NCBI GenBank assembly: GCA_049697115.1 | Contig: JBAVVD010000040.1 | Span: 1 to 64,000, forward strand | Reading direction: 5' to 3' | DNA length: 64,000 nt | Origin: JBAVVD01 sp049697115 | Lineage (GTDB): Bacteria; Acidobacteriota; Aminicenantia; Aminicenantales; UBA4085 | In this document: positions 40,531 to 49,181 of the stretch, one piece after another | How positions within the stretch are numbered: position 1 is the first letter of the stretch | Layout of the letters: each line of letters begins with the position of its first letter | The notes under the pieces: generated by a model | Database searches by the model: none | What the model was told of the DNA's origin: nothing | What the model saw: only the letters and a program-made list of their open reading frames with translations | Program-made: the position numbers and the translations under genes

Positions 40531-41478
40531 ATGGCTTATATAGAAAAACCGGTCTTTCCAGAGGGCTTGAAAACCTATGCGCTGCGGAAGAGAAAAAGTA
40601 AAGTCAACTTCCGCAGTTTTGCCAAGGTCTTTAAGTCCGGGGATTCTTTTGCCCGGTTCCTGAACAGCCTCCCGGACATTCTGGCGGCTAAAGATTTCAA
40701 AGAGCTTTTATCTCTAATGAGGACGGCCAGGAGCCGACATAAAGCCATTGTATTCGCTCTCGGTGCCCATGTCATCAAAGTGGGATTGAACCCGATTCTC
40801 ATTGACCTGATGAAGGAAGGCTGGATACAGGGATTGGCTGTGAATGGAGCCGCCATTATTCATGATTTTGAGATTGCCTTCAGCGGCCAGACATCGGAAG
40901 ACGTAGAAATCCAGATCAAAGAAGGAAAGTTTGGGATGGCCCGTGAAACCGGGGAAATGCTCCTTGAAGCCATTAATCAGGGAGCGGAAAAAGGAATAGG
41001 ATTGGGAGAGGCGGTCGGAAGAATGATCGCCCGGTCGAACTTTGCCCATAGAAACATCAGTCTTCTCGCTCAGGCCAACCGTCTGAAGGTGCCTGTCACC
41101 GTCCATGTGGCCATCGGCACGGATACCATTCATTTCCATCCGCAGGTGAAGGGGGAGGCTCTGGGAAAGACTTCTCTCAAGGACTTTTTTCTTTTTGCCT
41201 CTTTGCTCCGGAAGCTGGAGGGGGGAGGGGTATTCGTTAATGTCGGTTCCGCCGTGATTCTCCCCGAGGTCTTTCTTAAGGCCGTCTCTTTTCTCCGCAA
41301 CCAAGGGATTCTCCAGGAAAATTTCTCGACCGCAGTTTTTGATTTTATCCGTCACTACCGACCCTATGAGAATGTCACTCGAAGACCGCTCGGAAAGAAA
41401 GGAAGAGGATTCTATTTTATCGGCCACCATGAAATCATGATTCCTCTCCTTGCGGCTTCCTTAAAGGCATTGAAATAA
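40531..41478 (+). CDS. Deoxyhypusine-synthase-like protein
   Basis: A 315-residue protein related to the bacterial branch of the deoxyhypusine synthase family. Supporting stretches are AIVFALGAHVIKVGLNPILI (about 73), LAVNGAAIIHDFEIAFSGQTSED (in part, about 103) and the metal- or NAD-side VAIGTDTIHFHPQV (about 195). True DHS uses a lysine in a C-terminal EYDG/SDSGA-type segment; I do not see that segment, so hypusine formation is doubtful. Bacteria generally lack eIF5A, and some relatives act on other amine substrates (homospermidine synthase). ATG 40531 has GAGGG 7 nt upstream. Function is unknown. Confidence 0.7.
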   Translation: MAYIEKPVFPEGLKTYALRKRKSKVNFRSFAKVFKSGDSFARFLNSLPDILAAKDFKELLSLMRTARSRHKAIVFALGAHVIKVGLNPILIDLMKEGWIQGLAVNGAAIIHDFEIAFSGQTSEDVEIQIKEGKFGMARETGEMLLEAINQGAEKGIGLGEAVGRMIARSNFAHRNISLLAQANRLKVPVTVHVAIGTDTIHFHPQVKGEALGKTSLKDFFLFASLLRKLEGGGVFVNVGSAVILPEVFLKAVSFLRNQGILQENFSTAVFDFIRHYRPYENVTRRPLGKKGRGFYFIGHHEIMIPLLAASLKALK

Positions 41479-41490
41479 TGCTTCCTTTTT

Positions 41491-42132
41491 TCAGGCCGGA
41501 GAGGGGGGCGGACCGGACTTGGCCTTGAGTTCATAGTCCCGAAGAAGACTTTTAAAAAGTTCCCGGGTTTGAGCGATGGTTTGATCCGGCATCTTTGAGG
41601 AGTCGATGACATAGTCTGCATATTTCCGCTTTTCTCTGGCCGGCATCTGGGCGTGGATTTTTTTTAGGGCTTCCTTTCGGGTGATATGATCCCTTTTCAT
41701 CAGCCTGAGGATCTGAATTTGCCGGCTGCATTGGACAACGATGATCTTGTCGAAAAAACGGGCGAATCCGGATTCAATGGTCAGGGCGGCTTCAGAAATG
41801 AAAATCTTATACCGTCCTGTCCGGGAAAGTTTTTGAATGATTTCCTTTTTCTTTTTTAGGACAAGAGGATGGACCACGGAATTTAGGAAGTTTCGTTCGG
41901 CGGGATTGGAAAAAAGACGGTCTCCCAGTTTGGCGCGGTTGATTGTCTGGTCGGAATTTAAAATCTCTTTTCCGAAATGGGCGATGATTTTCCTCCAGGC
42001 CGGTTTTCCCGGGGCCATAAGGCGATGGGCGACCTGATCGGCAGAATGGATATAACAGCCCTTTTCTTTAAGGACTTCAGCGACAACGGATTTTCCCGTG
42101 GCAATTCCCCCTGTGAGAGCGACAATGAGCAT
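41491..42132 (-). CDS. coaE: Dephospho-CoA kinase
   Basis: Last step of CoA biosynthesis. P-loop VALTGGIATGKSVVAEVL at residue 4; SADQVAHRL at about 31 and a lid region IQILRLMKRDHITRKEALKKI at about 135 (in part) fit CoaE. Length 213 aa. It is the last gene of the LuxR-PilZ-coaE operon with a 17-nt gap after the PilZ gene. Confidence 0.95.
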   Translation of the reverse strand: MLIVALTGGIATGKSVVAEVLKEKGCYIHSADQVAHRLMAPGKPAWRKIIAHFGKEILNSDQTINRAKLGDRLFSNPAERNFLNSVVHPLVLKKKKEIIQKLSRTGRYKIFISEAALTIESGFARFFDKIIVVQCSRQIQILRLMKRDHITRKEALKKIHAQMPAREKRKYADYVIDSSKMPDQTIAQTRELFKSLLRDYELKAKSGPPPSPA

Positions 42133-42149
42133 GAATCGTCTTGGATTTT

Positions 42150-42551
42150 TTATCGAGGAATAAACTTAAATTCTTTGCTGAAGCGAAGCGCGACTCCCTG
42201 CCTTTTTCCTTTTCGATCAGGTTTTTCAAGACGGACAGTAATCCCTCCAAGCTGAAGTTTGAGCTTTTTCCCTTCGGTCAATTCTTTAGGGATGTCAATA
42301 ATGAGATTGAGCTTTGAGCCGACGATGACTCCTGAGTCAAGGCAGAAGTACGCTCCTCCGGAGCTGATATTCTTCAGCTTAGAGATCTCCTGAAATTTTT
42401 TCCCTTGAGGCAGTTTTCCTTTGACAAGGGCTGACAGGGGAAGATCAAAGCGCCATTCTTTACGGCGGTTGACTTCAACGGGAAGGGGCAGACTTTTTTT
42501 CTTGGAGGCTTTTTTCTTTGAGTTCTTATTAGCGGACGATGCTTTTTTCAT
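42150..42551 (-). CDS. PilZ domain protein with intact cyclic-di-GMP motif
   Basis: A lysine-rich head (about 25 residues) then a PilZ domain. Both binding elements are visible: RRKEWR (RxxxR) at about 29-34 and LKNISSGGAYF (N-x-S-x-x-G) at about 62-72. The domain ends with GVALRFSKEF. It should bind cyclic-di-GMP. It lies between the LuxR-type regulator (24 nt gap) and coaE. Two further PilZ-like genes stand upstream at 43491-44216, but these have lost the motifs. Confidence 0.85.
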   Translation of the reverse strand: MKKASSANKNSKKKASKKKSLPLPVEVNRRKEWRFDLPLSALVKGKLPQGKKFQEISKLKNISSGGAYFCLDSGVIVGSKLNLIIDIPKELTEGKKLKLQLGGITVRLEKPDRKGKRQGVALRFSKEFKFIPR

Positions 42552-42575
42552 GGTTCTTTCAACCTTTTTGAGGGT

Positions 42576-43265
42576 TTAAAAGAGAGCCGAGTTGATCGCA
42601 TAAAGCGCCAGTTGCAGGCGGCTGTGTGTGTCGAGTTTGGCATAGATGCTTTTGATATGGGACCGGACGGTGTTCTTGCTGATGAAGAGAATTTCGGCGA
42701 TCTCGTCATTGCTTTTACCCTGTCCAATAAGCCGGAGAACTTGAAACTCCGTCGGAGTGAGCTGGTCCAGCGTTTTTTCTTTAAGGTCTCTTCCCACCAC
42801 TGAAATGATCCGGTCCATGATACTGCTCATCTTATCTCGAGGCAGCCAGATTTCGCCTTTATGGATGACCCGGATGGCTTCTGGAAGCTGAGCGGCGGCG
42901 TCGTTCAGGTCAAAATATCCTCTGGCCCCGACATTGATCAGGCTCACAATTTCCTCATGCGAAGGGATGTTTCCAATGAGCAGCATTTGGGATTTGACGT
43001 CGTCATTTGAGATTTCTCTGATGGCTTTGCAGATTTCGCGCATATTGGGCAGAGTTTCAGTGCTGGAGAAGAGGATGACGTGCGGCCTGAGTTTTCTAAT
43101 GGAATCCATAAAAGACTCGATGGTGTTTCTTTCAATATTGAGGACTTCAATTTGAGCGTCATTTTCCAGAGCCTTGAGTATCCCGGCAAGAATCAATTCC
43201 GAAGGGCAAAAGATAAGGACTTTGACTTGTGGGGCCTCTACGGACTGAGTTTTCTTTTTATTCAT
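42576..43265 (-). CDS. LuxR-type regulator with degenerate receiver domain
   Basis: A receiver-like N-terminal domain (about 14-140) and a LuxR/NarL helix-turn-helix (about 165-229: LTPTEFQVLRLIGQGKSNDEIAEILFISKNTVRSHIKSIYAKL in part). The expected phosphoacceptor Asp after beta-3 is missing: the strand reads PHVILFSSTETLP where an active receiver has D in place of the first S. The acidic pair after beta-1 is also lost (VLIFCPSEL). It is therefore probably phosphorylation-independent, perhaps ligand-controlled. Operon: this gene, PilZ, coaE; promoter at 43326-43354. Confidence 0.88.
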   Translation of the reverse strand: MNKKKTQSVEAPQVKVLIFCPSELILAGILKALENDAQIEVLNIERNTIESFMDSIRKLRPHVILFSSTETLPNMREICKAIREISNDDVKSQMLLIGNIPSHEEIVSLINVGARGYFDLNDAAAQLPEAIRVIHKGEIWLPRDKMSSIMDRIISVVGRDLKEKTLDQLTPTEFQVLRLIGQGKSNDEIAEILFISKNTVRSHIKSIYAKLDTHSRLQLALYAINSALF

Positions 43266-43325
43266 TTATTTCTCGCCCTTTTGGGAAATTCGGAAAAGTT
43301 TACGATCCTCCTTGATTTTGAATGA

Positions 43326-43354
43326 ATTTTATAAAATCAAATATCTATTGTCAA
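43326..43354 (-). promoter_or_regulatory. Strong promoter of the LuxR-PilZ-coaE operon
   Basis: Minus strand TTGACA (43354-43349), 17-nt spacer, TAAAAT (43331-43326), about 60 nt before ATG 43265. An unused AAGGAGG (about 43303-43309) follows in the leader with no start codon at the right distance. Confidence 0.7.
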
Positions 43355-43490
43355 GGAATTATCTGGAATTATCAGAAGCCGGATTCTCAGGCGAAAAAAG
43401 CCTTCTCTTGTTTGAACTGAAAAGGCAGATGGATAGAGGAAAAATAGGGGATCCTTTTGATCCCAGGCCGCCGTTTAAAGAAAGGAGGGA

Positions 43491-43850
43491 TTAATGATGT
43501 GATAGAATTCTATATTTTTTATCCAGCGACAGCGCGACAAGCTGCCTTTTTTTGTACTGCTTCTTCGTTTTGACCAGGTGGACGATCCCTGAAACAGAGA
43601 GGGTCAGAGGTTTTTCCAGGATAAGAGTCCTGGGGATATTCAGCAGAAGCATGAGCTTGGAGCCAATAATGACTTTTTTATTCAGTCCGAAAATGGCCTC
43701 TTGAGCGCTCATGTGAAATATCCGCGTTTTTTCTTTGAATTCCCTGTTGGAGACATCTATGCCTTTGACCCACGCGGGCAGAGAGAGTTTAAAGGGCTTC
43801 TCTCTATCCTGTCCTACGGAGATCGTCTGGTTCTCTATCTGGTTGATCAT
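43491..43850 (-). CDS. PilZ-like protein, binding motifs degenerate
   Basis: A 119-residue paralogue of the two neighbouring PilZ-type proteins by length and pattern (FKLSLPAWVKGIDVSNREF; VIIGSKLMLLLNIPRTL; LVALSLDKKY). The RxxxR site reads DREKPFK and the N/DxSxxG site reads HMSAQEA, so cyclic-di-GMP binding is unlikely. It may act by pairing with a functional PilZ protein. It follows the gene at 43857 with a 6-nt gap. Confidence 0.7.
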   Translation of the reverse strand: MINQIENQTISVGQDREKPFKLSLPAWVKGIDVSNREFKEKTRIFHMSAQEAIFGLNKKVIIGSKLMLLLNIPRTLILEKPLTLSVSGIVHLVKTKKQYKKRQLVALSLDKKYRILSHH

Positions 43851-43856
43851 GGAAAA

Positions 43857-44216
43857 TCAATCCTCGTGTTTAATAATGTATTTGCTGTCAAATCGGATCG
43901 AAACCTGGTGGAAAAACCTCTGCGGATTATGGACGTCTACAGATTCGACCGTGCCTTTAACGACCAGCTTGAGGTTTTTGTTTTCGGAGAGCTTTTCAGG
44001 AAGGTCGATGATGAGCTTGACCCTGGTTCCAATAGTGACCGGATTTTTAAGAGAGAAGGAAGACCCCTGATGGCTGATATAGGAGAGCACGGTTTCTTCA
44101 CTGAATTCTTTTCCTCGGGCATTCAGCCCATGGACCACTGTGGACAGGGGAAAACTGAAACCCTGCTCTTTCCCGCCAATTTTATTGAGAGGATTGACAG
44201 AGAATCTTTTTGCCAT
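43857..44216 (-). CDS. PilZ-like protein, binding motifs degenerate
   Basis: A 119-residue PilZ-type protein, first of a two-gene unit. The fold pattern agrees with its neighbours (FSFPLSTVVHGLNARGKEF; TIGTRVKLIIDLPEKL; QVSIRFDSKY). The arginine motif is absent (KEQGFSF), and the serine motif is partial (YISHQG). These three related genes within 2 kb probably arose by local duplication. No membrane segment. The promoter at 44247-44275 probably drives it. Confidence 0.7.
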   Translation of the reverse strand: MAKRFSVNPLNKIGGKEQGFSFPLSTVVHGLNARGKEFSEETVLSYISHQGSSFSLKNPVTIGTRVKLIIDLPEKLSENKNLKLVVKGTVESVDVHNPQRFFHQVSIRFDSKYIIKHED

Positions 44217-44246
44217 AGTCGCTTCCTTTTCCTAATAACCGAGGTT

Positions 44247-44275
44247 AAAATGCCACTTCTGATATGTCCGGTCAA
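44247..44275 (-). promoter_or_regulatory. Possible promoter of the two PilZ-like genes
   Basis: Minus strand TTGACC (44275-44270), 17-nt spacer, CATTTT (44252-44247). Same weak -10 and spacing as the candidate at pyrR. Confidence 0.35.
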
Positions 44276-44408
44276 TCACCCTTTTGGATGAAATCAGGGG
44301 TGAAATTTAATTTTTTTACCGTCACCTTTCAGGTCATTTGGCAGCACCTTGAAAGACCAGTGGGAGGGCTCGCCTTCTGCAGAGGCATATTCGGGAGGCC
44401 TGCCTTTC

Positions 44409-44459
44409 TTGACAAAAAATAGAGGCATGGATAGAATGACCACAGATTTGAAACTGTGG
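44409..44459 (+). promoter_or_regulatory. proS promoter with adjacent dyad
   Basis: TTGACA (44409-44414), 17-nt spacer, TAGAAT (44432-44437). A six-base inverted pair, CCACAG (44440-44445) and CTGTGG (44454-44459), covers the likely start point and could be an operator or a small 5' hairpin. No T-box features are seen. Confidence 0.65.
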
Positions 44460-44467
44460 AGAAAATT

Positions 44468-45922
44468 GTGAACAAGGAAGAACGTCTCGTAAGGCAGATC
44501 ACGCCCAAAAGCGAAGATTTCGCAAAATGGTATATTGAGATTATCCAGAAGGCAGAACTGGCGGATTATGCCCCTATGAAGGGCATGATGGTCATCCGGC
44601 CCTACGGCTACGCCATCTGGGAAAACATCCAGCGGCTCATGGATCAAAGAATCAAAGAGTCCGGGCATGTCAACGCCTATTTTCCTCTTTTTATACCGGA
44701 GAGTTTTTTACAGAAGGAGATGGAGCACCTGAAAGGTTTTTCCCCGGAAGTGGCCTGGGTGACGCATGGCGGGAAAGACGAGCTGGAAGAGCGGCTGGCC
44801 GTGCGGCCCACGTCTGAGGCCATTATCGGAAGTATGTATGCCAAATGGATCAAATCCTGGAGAGATCTTCCGGTGTTGATCAACCAGTGGGCCAATATTG
44901 TCCGCTGGGAAAAAGTGACCCGTCCCTTTTTACGGACGACAGAATTTTTATGGCAGGAAGGACATACGGCTCATGAAACGTATGAAGAAGCCCAGCAGGA
45001 AACACTGAAGATCCTTTCCCTGTACAGAGGATTTGTGGAAGAGGAGCTGGCCATTCCGGTAATCGCCGGAAAAAAGACAGTGAGAGAGAGATTTGCCGGT
45101 GCGTTGGAGACATATTCCATAGAAGCCTTGATGTCCGATGGAAAAGCCCTCCAGATGGGAACGTCCCATAATCTCGGCCAGCATTTTTCAAAGGTTTTCA
45201 ACATCCGCTTCGAAGACAGGAACCAGAACCTTCAGTATGTGTGGCAGACCTCCTGGGGCGTCTCCACCCGGATGATCGGGGCATTGGTCATGAGTCACGG
45301 GGATGACTCAGGTCTCCGGTTTCCCCCACGAGTGGCCCCTTATCAGGTAGTTCTCATTCCCATCGCTTTGGGGAACTGGAAAGAGACGGTCCTTCCGATG
45401 GTCCGAAAAGTCGAGGATGAATTGAAAATACAGGGGATACGGGTCATCCTGGATGCCCGTGAAGAATTCACTCCCGGATGGAAATTTTCGGAATGGGAGA
45501 TGCGTGGAGTGCCTCTCCGGATCGAAATTGGGCCGCGGGATGTGAAGGAGAACCAGGTTGTCCTTGTCCGGAGAGACAGAAAGGACAAAGAAACTGTGCA
45601 ATGGAATGTCGTCGTCCGTAAAGCCGTGGAGACTCTCAAGGACATTCAGGAATCGCTTTATAATGAAGCCCGACGGTTTCTTAAAGAGAATACACGAGAA
45701 GTCCGGACCTTCAAAGAATTCAAGGAGGTCATGGAGGCCAAAAAAGGTTTTATCAAAGGCCTTTGGTGCGGAGATGAAGTCTGCGAAGACAAAATCAAGG
45801 AAGAGACTATGGCCACCATTCGTGCCATTCCCATGGACGCGGAGGAAGAAATGGGCAGGGGAAAATGCGTCTATTGCCAGAAAGAGGGAAAAATACTTGC
45901 CTATTTTGCCCGTGCCTATTGA
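44468..45922 (+). CDS. proS: Prolyl-tRNA synthetase, archaeal/eukaryotic type
   Basis: Charges tRNA-Pro. This is the shorter ProS type (484 aa) without the bacterial editing insertion. Class II motifs: motif 1 around MVIRPYGYAIWENIQ, motif 2 RWEKVTRPFLRTTEFLWQEGH (in part, about 149), and motif 3 with GVSTRMIGALVMSHGDDSGL at about 268. The anticodon-binding domain follows, then a C-terminal zinc-like domain (CGDEVCEDKIKEE; KCVYCQKEGKILAYFARAY, ending in Tyr as in this class). I prefer GTG 44468 (GGAG 6 nt upstream) over GTG 44456, which lies inside the promoter-proximal dyad. Confidence 0.96.
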   Translation: MNKEERLVRQITPKSEDFAKWYIEIIQKAELADYAPMKGMMVIRPYGYAIWENIQRLMDQRIKESGHVNAYFPLFIPESFLQKEMEHLKGFSPEVAWVTHGGKDELEERLAVRPTSEAIIGSMYAKWIKSWRDLPVLINQWANIVRWEKVTRPFLRTTEFLWQEGHTAHETYEEAQQETLKILSLYRGFVEEELAIPVIAGKKTVRERFAGALETYSIEALMSDGKALQMGTSHNLGQHFSKVFNIRFEDRNQNLQYVWQTSWGVSTRMIGALVMSHGDDSGLRFPPRVAPYQVVLIPIALGNWKETVLPMVRKVEDELKIQGIRVILDAREEFTPGWKFSEWEMRGVPLRIEIGPRDVKENQVVLVRRDRKDKETVQWNVVVRKAVETLKDIQESLYNEARRFLKENTREVRTFKEFKEVMEAKKGFIKGLWCGDEVCEDKIKEETMATIRAIPMDAEEEMGRGKCVYCQKEGKILAYFARAY

Positions 45923-45982
45923 GAATGTGTCAATCATAAACAGCCTAGTTAAAGGGAAAATTCGAAATTTTTAGCGGATGAC

Positions 45983-46615
45983 ATGAAAGAAGACTTTGAT
46001 CCTCAAAGAGAAAGAATGGTTTCTATTCAGATAGAAGGTCGGGGCATAAGGGATAAAAATGTGCTTGCGGCCATGCGGAAAGTTCCCCGTCATCGCTTTG
46101 TTCCAGAGGATGTGAAATCCTTAGCCTACCATGACGAGCCCCTGCCGATCGGAGAAGGACAGACCATCTCCCAACCTTATATCGTGGCCTATATGACAGA
46201 AGCCCTTCATTTGACCCAGGAGACAAGAGTTCTGGAAGTGGGAACAGGTTCCGGCTATCAGGCGGCGATCCTGGCCGAAATCGTCAGAGAAGTGTACACG
46301 GTTGAAATCCTTGAATCTCTCTCATTGAAGGCCCAGGAACTCCTGAAGATGCTCGGTTATTCCAACGTGCATTTTAAAATCGGAGACGGCACTTTGGGAT
46401 GGGAAGAGCATGCCCCTTACGACGGCATTTTGGTCACCGCCGCTCCCCATTCCGTGCCCAAAGCCTTGGAGGAGCAACTCAAGATTTCAGGCCAGATGAT
46501 CATTCCTGTCGGATCTGAAAATCAGGAACTGGTCCTTATCAGCCGGGGGAAAAAGAAATTCAGGAAGAAAACACTATTGCCCGTGCGGTTTGTTCCTCTG
46601 GTTTCCGTTCATTAA
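45983..46615 (+). CDS. pcm: Protein-L-isoaspartate O-methyltransferase
   Basis: Repairs isoaspartyl residues using SAM. Motif I is VLEVGTGSGYQAAILAEI (about 78); VPRHRFVPEDVKSLAYHDEPLPIG and GQTISQPYIVAYM before it are typical of Pcm; YDGILVTAAPHSVPKALEEQL is the post-II region (in part). Length 210 aa is normal. It starts 60 nt after proS, and its stop is one base before the DUF192 start. Confidence 0.95.
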   Translation: MKEDFDPQRERMVSIQIEGRGIRDKNVLAAMRKVPRHRFVPEDVKSLAYHDEPLPIGEGQTISQPYIVAYMTEALHLTQETRVLEVGTGSGYQAAILAEIVREVYTVEILESLSLKAQELLKMLGYSNVHFKIGDGTLGWEEHAPYDGILVTAAPHSVPKALEEQLKISGQMIIPVGSENQELVLISRGKKKFRKKTLLPVRFVPLVSVH

Positions 46616-46616
46616 A

Positions 46617-47102
46617 ATGAAAGAGTGGAGAATGAGTCAAGCCTTTTGGATTGTTTTCCTCCTGAACTCTGTTCTGATTTCCGGCTCACGTGAATCTTTC
46701 CCGGAACGATTCATCCAGATCTATCTTCCCAATGGAAAGGCCATCACAACCGAGCTGGCCGTGACCGAAGAAGAGAGGCAACGCGGCCTCATGTTCCGGG
46801 AGAAGATTTTTTCCGACCAGGGGATGCTTTTTGTATTTAAAGAGGAAGGATTTTATTCGTTCTGGATGAAGAACACCTGGATTCCACTGGATATCCTCTG
46901 GCTGGATAAGGAACGGCGGATTGTTCATATCGAGCGTGAAGTGCCGCCCTGTCGTGAAGATCCCTGTCCTTCTTATTCCTCCCCGAGGGCCGCCCTGTAT
47001 GTCCTGGAGCTTGAGAGCGGCGCGGCCGAACGGTATCAACTGAAGTTTTATGACCGAATCGAGTTTGTTCTTCCCGGAAAAAAGAAGGCCCATTCTCCGT
47101 AG
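46617..47102 (+). CDS. DUF192 exported protein
   Basis: A 161-residue protein with a signal peptide (MSQAFWIVFLLNSVLISGS). DUF192 motifs follow: ELAVTEEERQRGLMFRE, GMLFVFKEEGFYSFWMKNT and IPLDILWLDKERRIVHIE. The family is common and its function is unknown. I begin at ATG 46617, immediately after the pcm stop, suggesting translational coupling; ATG 46632 would also give a good signal peptide. An earlier frame start at 46590 would lie inside pcm. Confidence 0.85.
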   Translation: MKEWRMSQAFWIVFLLNSVLISGSRESFPERFIQIYLPNGKAITTELAVTEEERQRGLMFREKIFSDQGMLFVFKEEGFYSFWMKNTWIPLDILWLDKERRIVHIEREVPPCREDPCPSYSSPRAALYVLELESGAAERYQLKFYDRIEFVLPGKKKAHSP

Positions 47103-47115
47103 GAATTATCTCAAA

Positions 47116-48978
47116 ATGAAAAAGCCTCTGAGCCAAAAAAAAGATTCCCTATTGGAACAGATTCAAAAGAAGGTCCTTCTCTGCGACGGTGCCATGGGGA
47201 CCATGCTTTACAACAAAGGAGTCTATCTCAATACATGCTTTGACGAACTGAACATCCGGAGCCCCGAGCTGATCAGGGAGATTCATCGGGAATATCTGCA
47301 CAGCGGTGCGGATGTGATCGAGACCAATACGTTTGGAGCGAACCGGTACAAATTGAAAAAGCATGGACTGGAAGACAGGGTCCGTGATATCAATCTTTCC
47401 GGAGTCCGTCTGGCCCGTGAGGAGGCTGGCCGGGGAATTCTTGTGGCCGGTTCCATCGGACCCCTCGGCGTTAAGATCGAACCCTGGGGATCCACTTCTT
47501 TGGCCGATGCCGAGGAAGCCTTCACCGAACAGGCCCGGGCCCTTTTAGACGGCGGCGTGGACCTGATCATTTGTGAAACATTCTCGGACTTGAATGAGAT
47601 CCATCAAGCCCTGAAAGCCGTCCAGAGACTCCGCTCCGACATTTTACTCGTCGCGGAGATGACCATTAATGAAGACGGCGTGAGCCTTTATGGGACGACT
47701 CCTGAGGTCTTTACGAAAAAGCTGGAAGAATGGGGCGCGGATGTCATTGGCGTGAATTGCAGTGTCGGCCCAGCCGCCATGCTTCAGTGCATCGAAAAGA
47801 TACGTTCGCTGACAGACGGTCCTCTCTCCGCCATGCCTAATGCCGGTATTCCCACGGATGTGGAAGGCAGGAATATCTATCTGTGCTCCCCGGAATATAT
47901 CGCCGAATACACCAAACGTTTCATTCTGAATGGAGTGAAGATCGTGGGCGGGTGCTGTGGGACAACTCCGGCCCACATCAAAGCCATGAGAAGCGCGATT
48001 AAAGCCCTTCAGCCTCCCCATGAAAAACCGGTTTTCATTTCTCTGCCCGCTGAGGAGAAAACAGAACAGCCAAAGATTCAGAGAAAAGACAAATCCGCCA
48101 TGGCCAGAAAGCTCGAAGACGGAGAATTTATTGTCAGCGTGGAGATAGTGCCTCCGCGGGGATTTGACCCGTCACAGGCTGTTGAGGCGGCCCGCCTTCT
48201 CAGGCAACACGGCGTGGATTGTATCAATATTCCTGACGGACCCAGGGCCAGCGCCCGCATGAGTCCGATGGCGCTGGCCATGATCCTGATTTCCCAGGCG
48301 AATATTGAGCCTCTCCTTCATTATACCTGTCGGGATCGCAATCTTCTGGGAATGCAGTCGGATCTCCTGGGGATGTACGCCCAGGGAATAAGAAATATAT
48401 TAATTATCACCGGCGATCCCCCCAAGCTTGGGGATTACCCGGACGCGACGGCCGTTTTTGATGTGGATTCGATCGGCCTGACCAATGTCGTGAATTCATT
48501 GAATACCGGCATGGACATCGGAGGCCGGAGACTGGATCAGCCCACTGGCTTTTTGATCGGAGTGGGCGCCAATCCGGGGGCGATTAATCTGGACTATGAG
48601 CTGTCACGGTTTGAGCGGAAAGTGGAGGCTGGCGCTGAGTTTGCCATTACCCAGCCTGTCTTTGATATCCGCCGGCTGGAAAATTTCCTGAAGAAAGTGG
48701 AACACTGCCGTATTCCAATATTGGCCGGCCTATGGCCGCTCTGGAGTCTCCGTAACGCCGAATTCATGCATAATGAGGTTCCAGGAGCTTCTGTTCCCAG
48801 AGACATCATGGAACGGATGAGAAGAGCCCAGGAGGCTGGGCCAGAAAGGGCAAGGGAAGAAGGCGTGGTCGTTGCCCAGGAAATTCTCCGGGCGATCAAA
48901 GGAACTGTGGTCGGAATCCAGGTCAGCCCGCCCCTGGGAAAATATGAGCTGGTTTTCAGAGTGATGGAGGCGCTTTAA
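47116..48978 (+). CDS. Bifunctional homocysteine S-methyltransferase/5,10-methylenetetrahydrofolate reductase
   Basis: A 620-residue fusion. The N-terminal half (about 1-300) is a homocysteine methyltransferase with zinc cysteines in GVNCSVGP (about 215) and VGGCCGTTPAHIKA (about 283); it opens with LLCDGAMGTMLYNKG. The C-terminal half (about 325-615) is a MetF-type TIM barrel with VSVEIVPPRGFDPSQA, HYTCRDRNLLGMQSDLLG and ILIITGDPPKLGDYP. The FAD-binding region is intact. A B12-independent methionine route with folate reduction in one polypeptide is likely, although the methyl donor (methyl-THF or another) cannot be decided. Start ATG 47116, 13 nt after the DUF192 stop. Confidence 0.94.
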   Translation: MKKPLSQKKDSLLEQIQKKVLLCDGAMGTMLYNKGVYLNTCFDELNIRSPELIREIHREYLHSGADVIETNTFGANRYKLKKHGLEDRVRDINLSGVRLAREEAGRGILVAGSIGPLGVKIEPWGSTSLADAEEAFTEQARALLDGGVDLIICETFSDLNEIHQALKAVQRLRSDILLVAEMTINEDGVSLYGTTPEVFTKKLEEWGADVIGVNCSVGPAAMLQCIEKIRSLTDGPLSAMPNAGIPTDVEGRNIYLCSPEYIAEYTKRFILNGVKIVGGCCGTTPAHIKAMRSAIKALQPPHEKPVFISLPAEEKTEQPKIQRKDKSAMARKLEDGEFIVSVEIVPPRGFDPSQAVEAARLLRQHGVDCINIPDGPRASARMSPMALAMILISQANIEPLLHYTCRDRNLLGMQSDLLGMYAQGIRNILIITGDPPKLGDYPDATAVFDVDSIGLTNVVNSLNTGMDIGGRRLDQPTGFLIGVGANPGAINLDYELSRFERKVEAGAEFAITQPVFDIRRLENFLKKVEHCRIPILAGLWPLWSLRNAEFMHNEVPGASVPRDIMERMRRAQEAGPERAREEGVVVAQEILRAIKGTVVGIQVSPPLGKYELVFRVMEAL

Positions 48979-49181
48979 TCCGGCTGGAATTTCCGGAATA
49001 TGTTCCTTGGATTCCCATGAGCATCTCTTGGTATGATATCAAAGGCTATCTAAAGCAAATAATTGCATCAATTCATTTGAAAATGTATAATTTTACTGCT
49101 CTTGAAGGGATTTTATTGATTAAATTTGGAGAAGAGTGTCTCCCGCAAGCCATAATCCTTTAATTATTCTCAATAAATTTA

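Noticed and set aside
44280..44467. T-box or other tRNA-sensing leader before proS
   Set aside because: The promoter at 44409-44437 leaves only about 25 nt of leader, far too short for a T-box.
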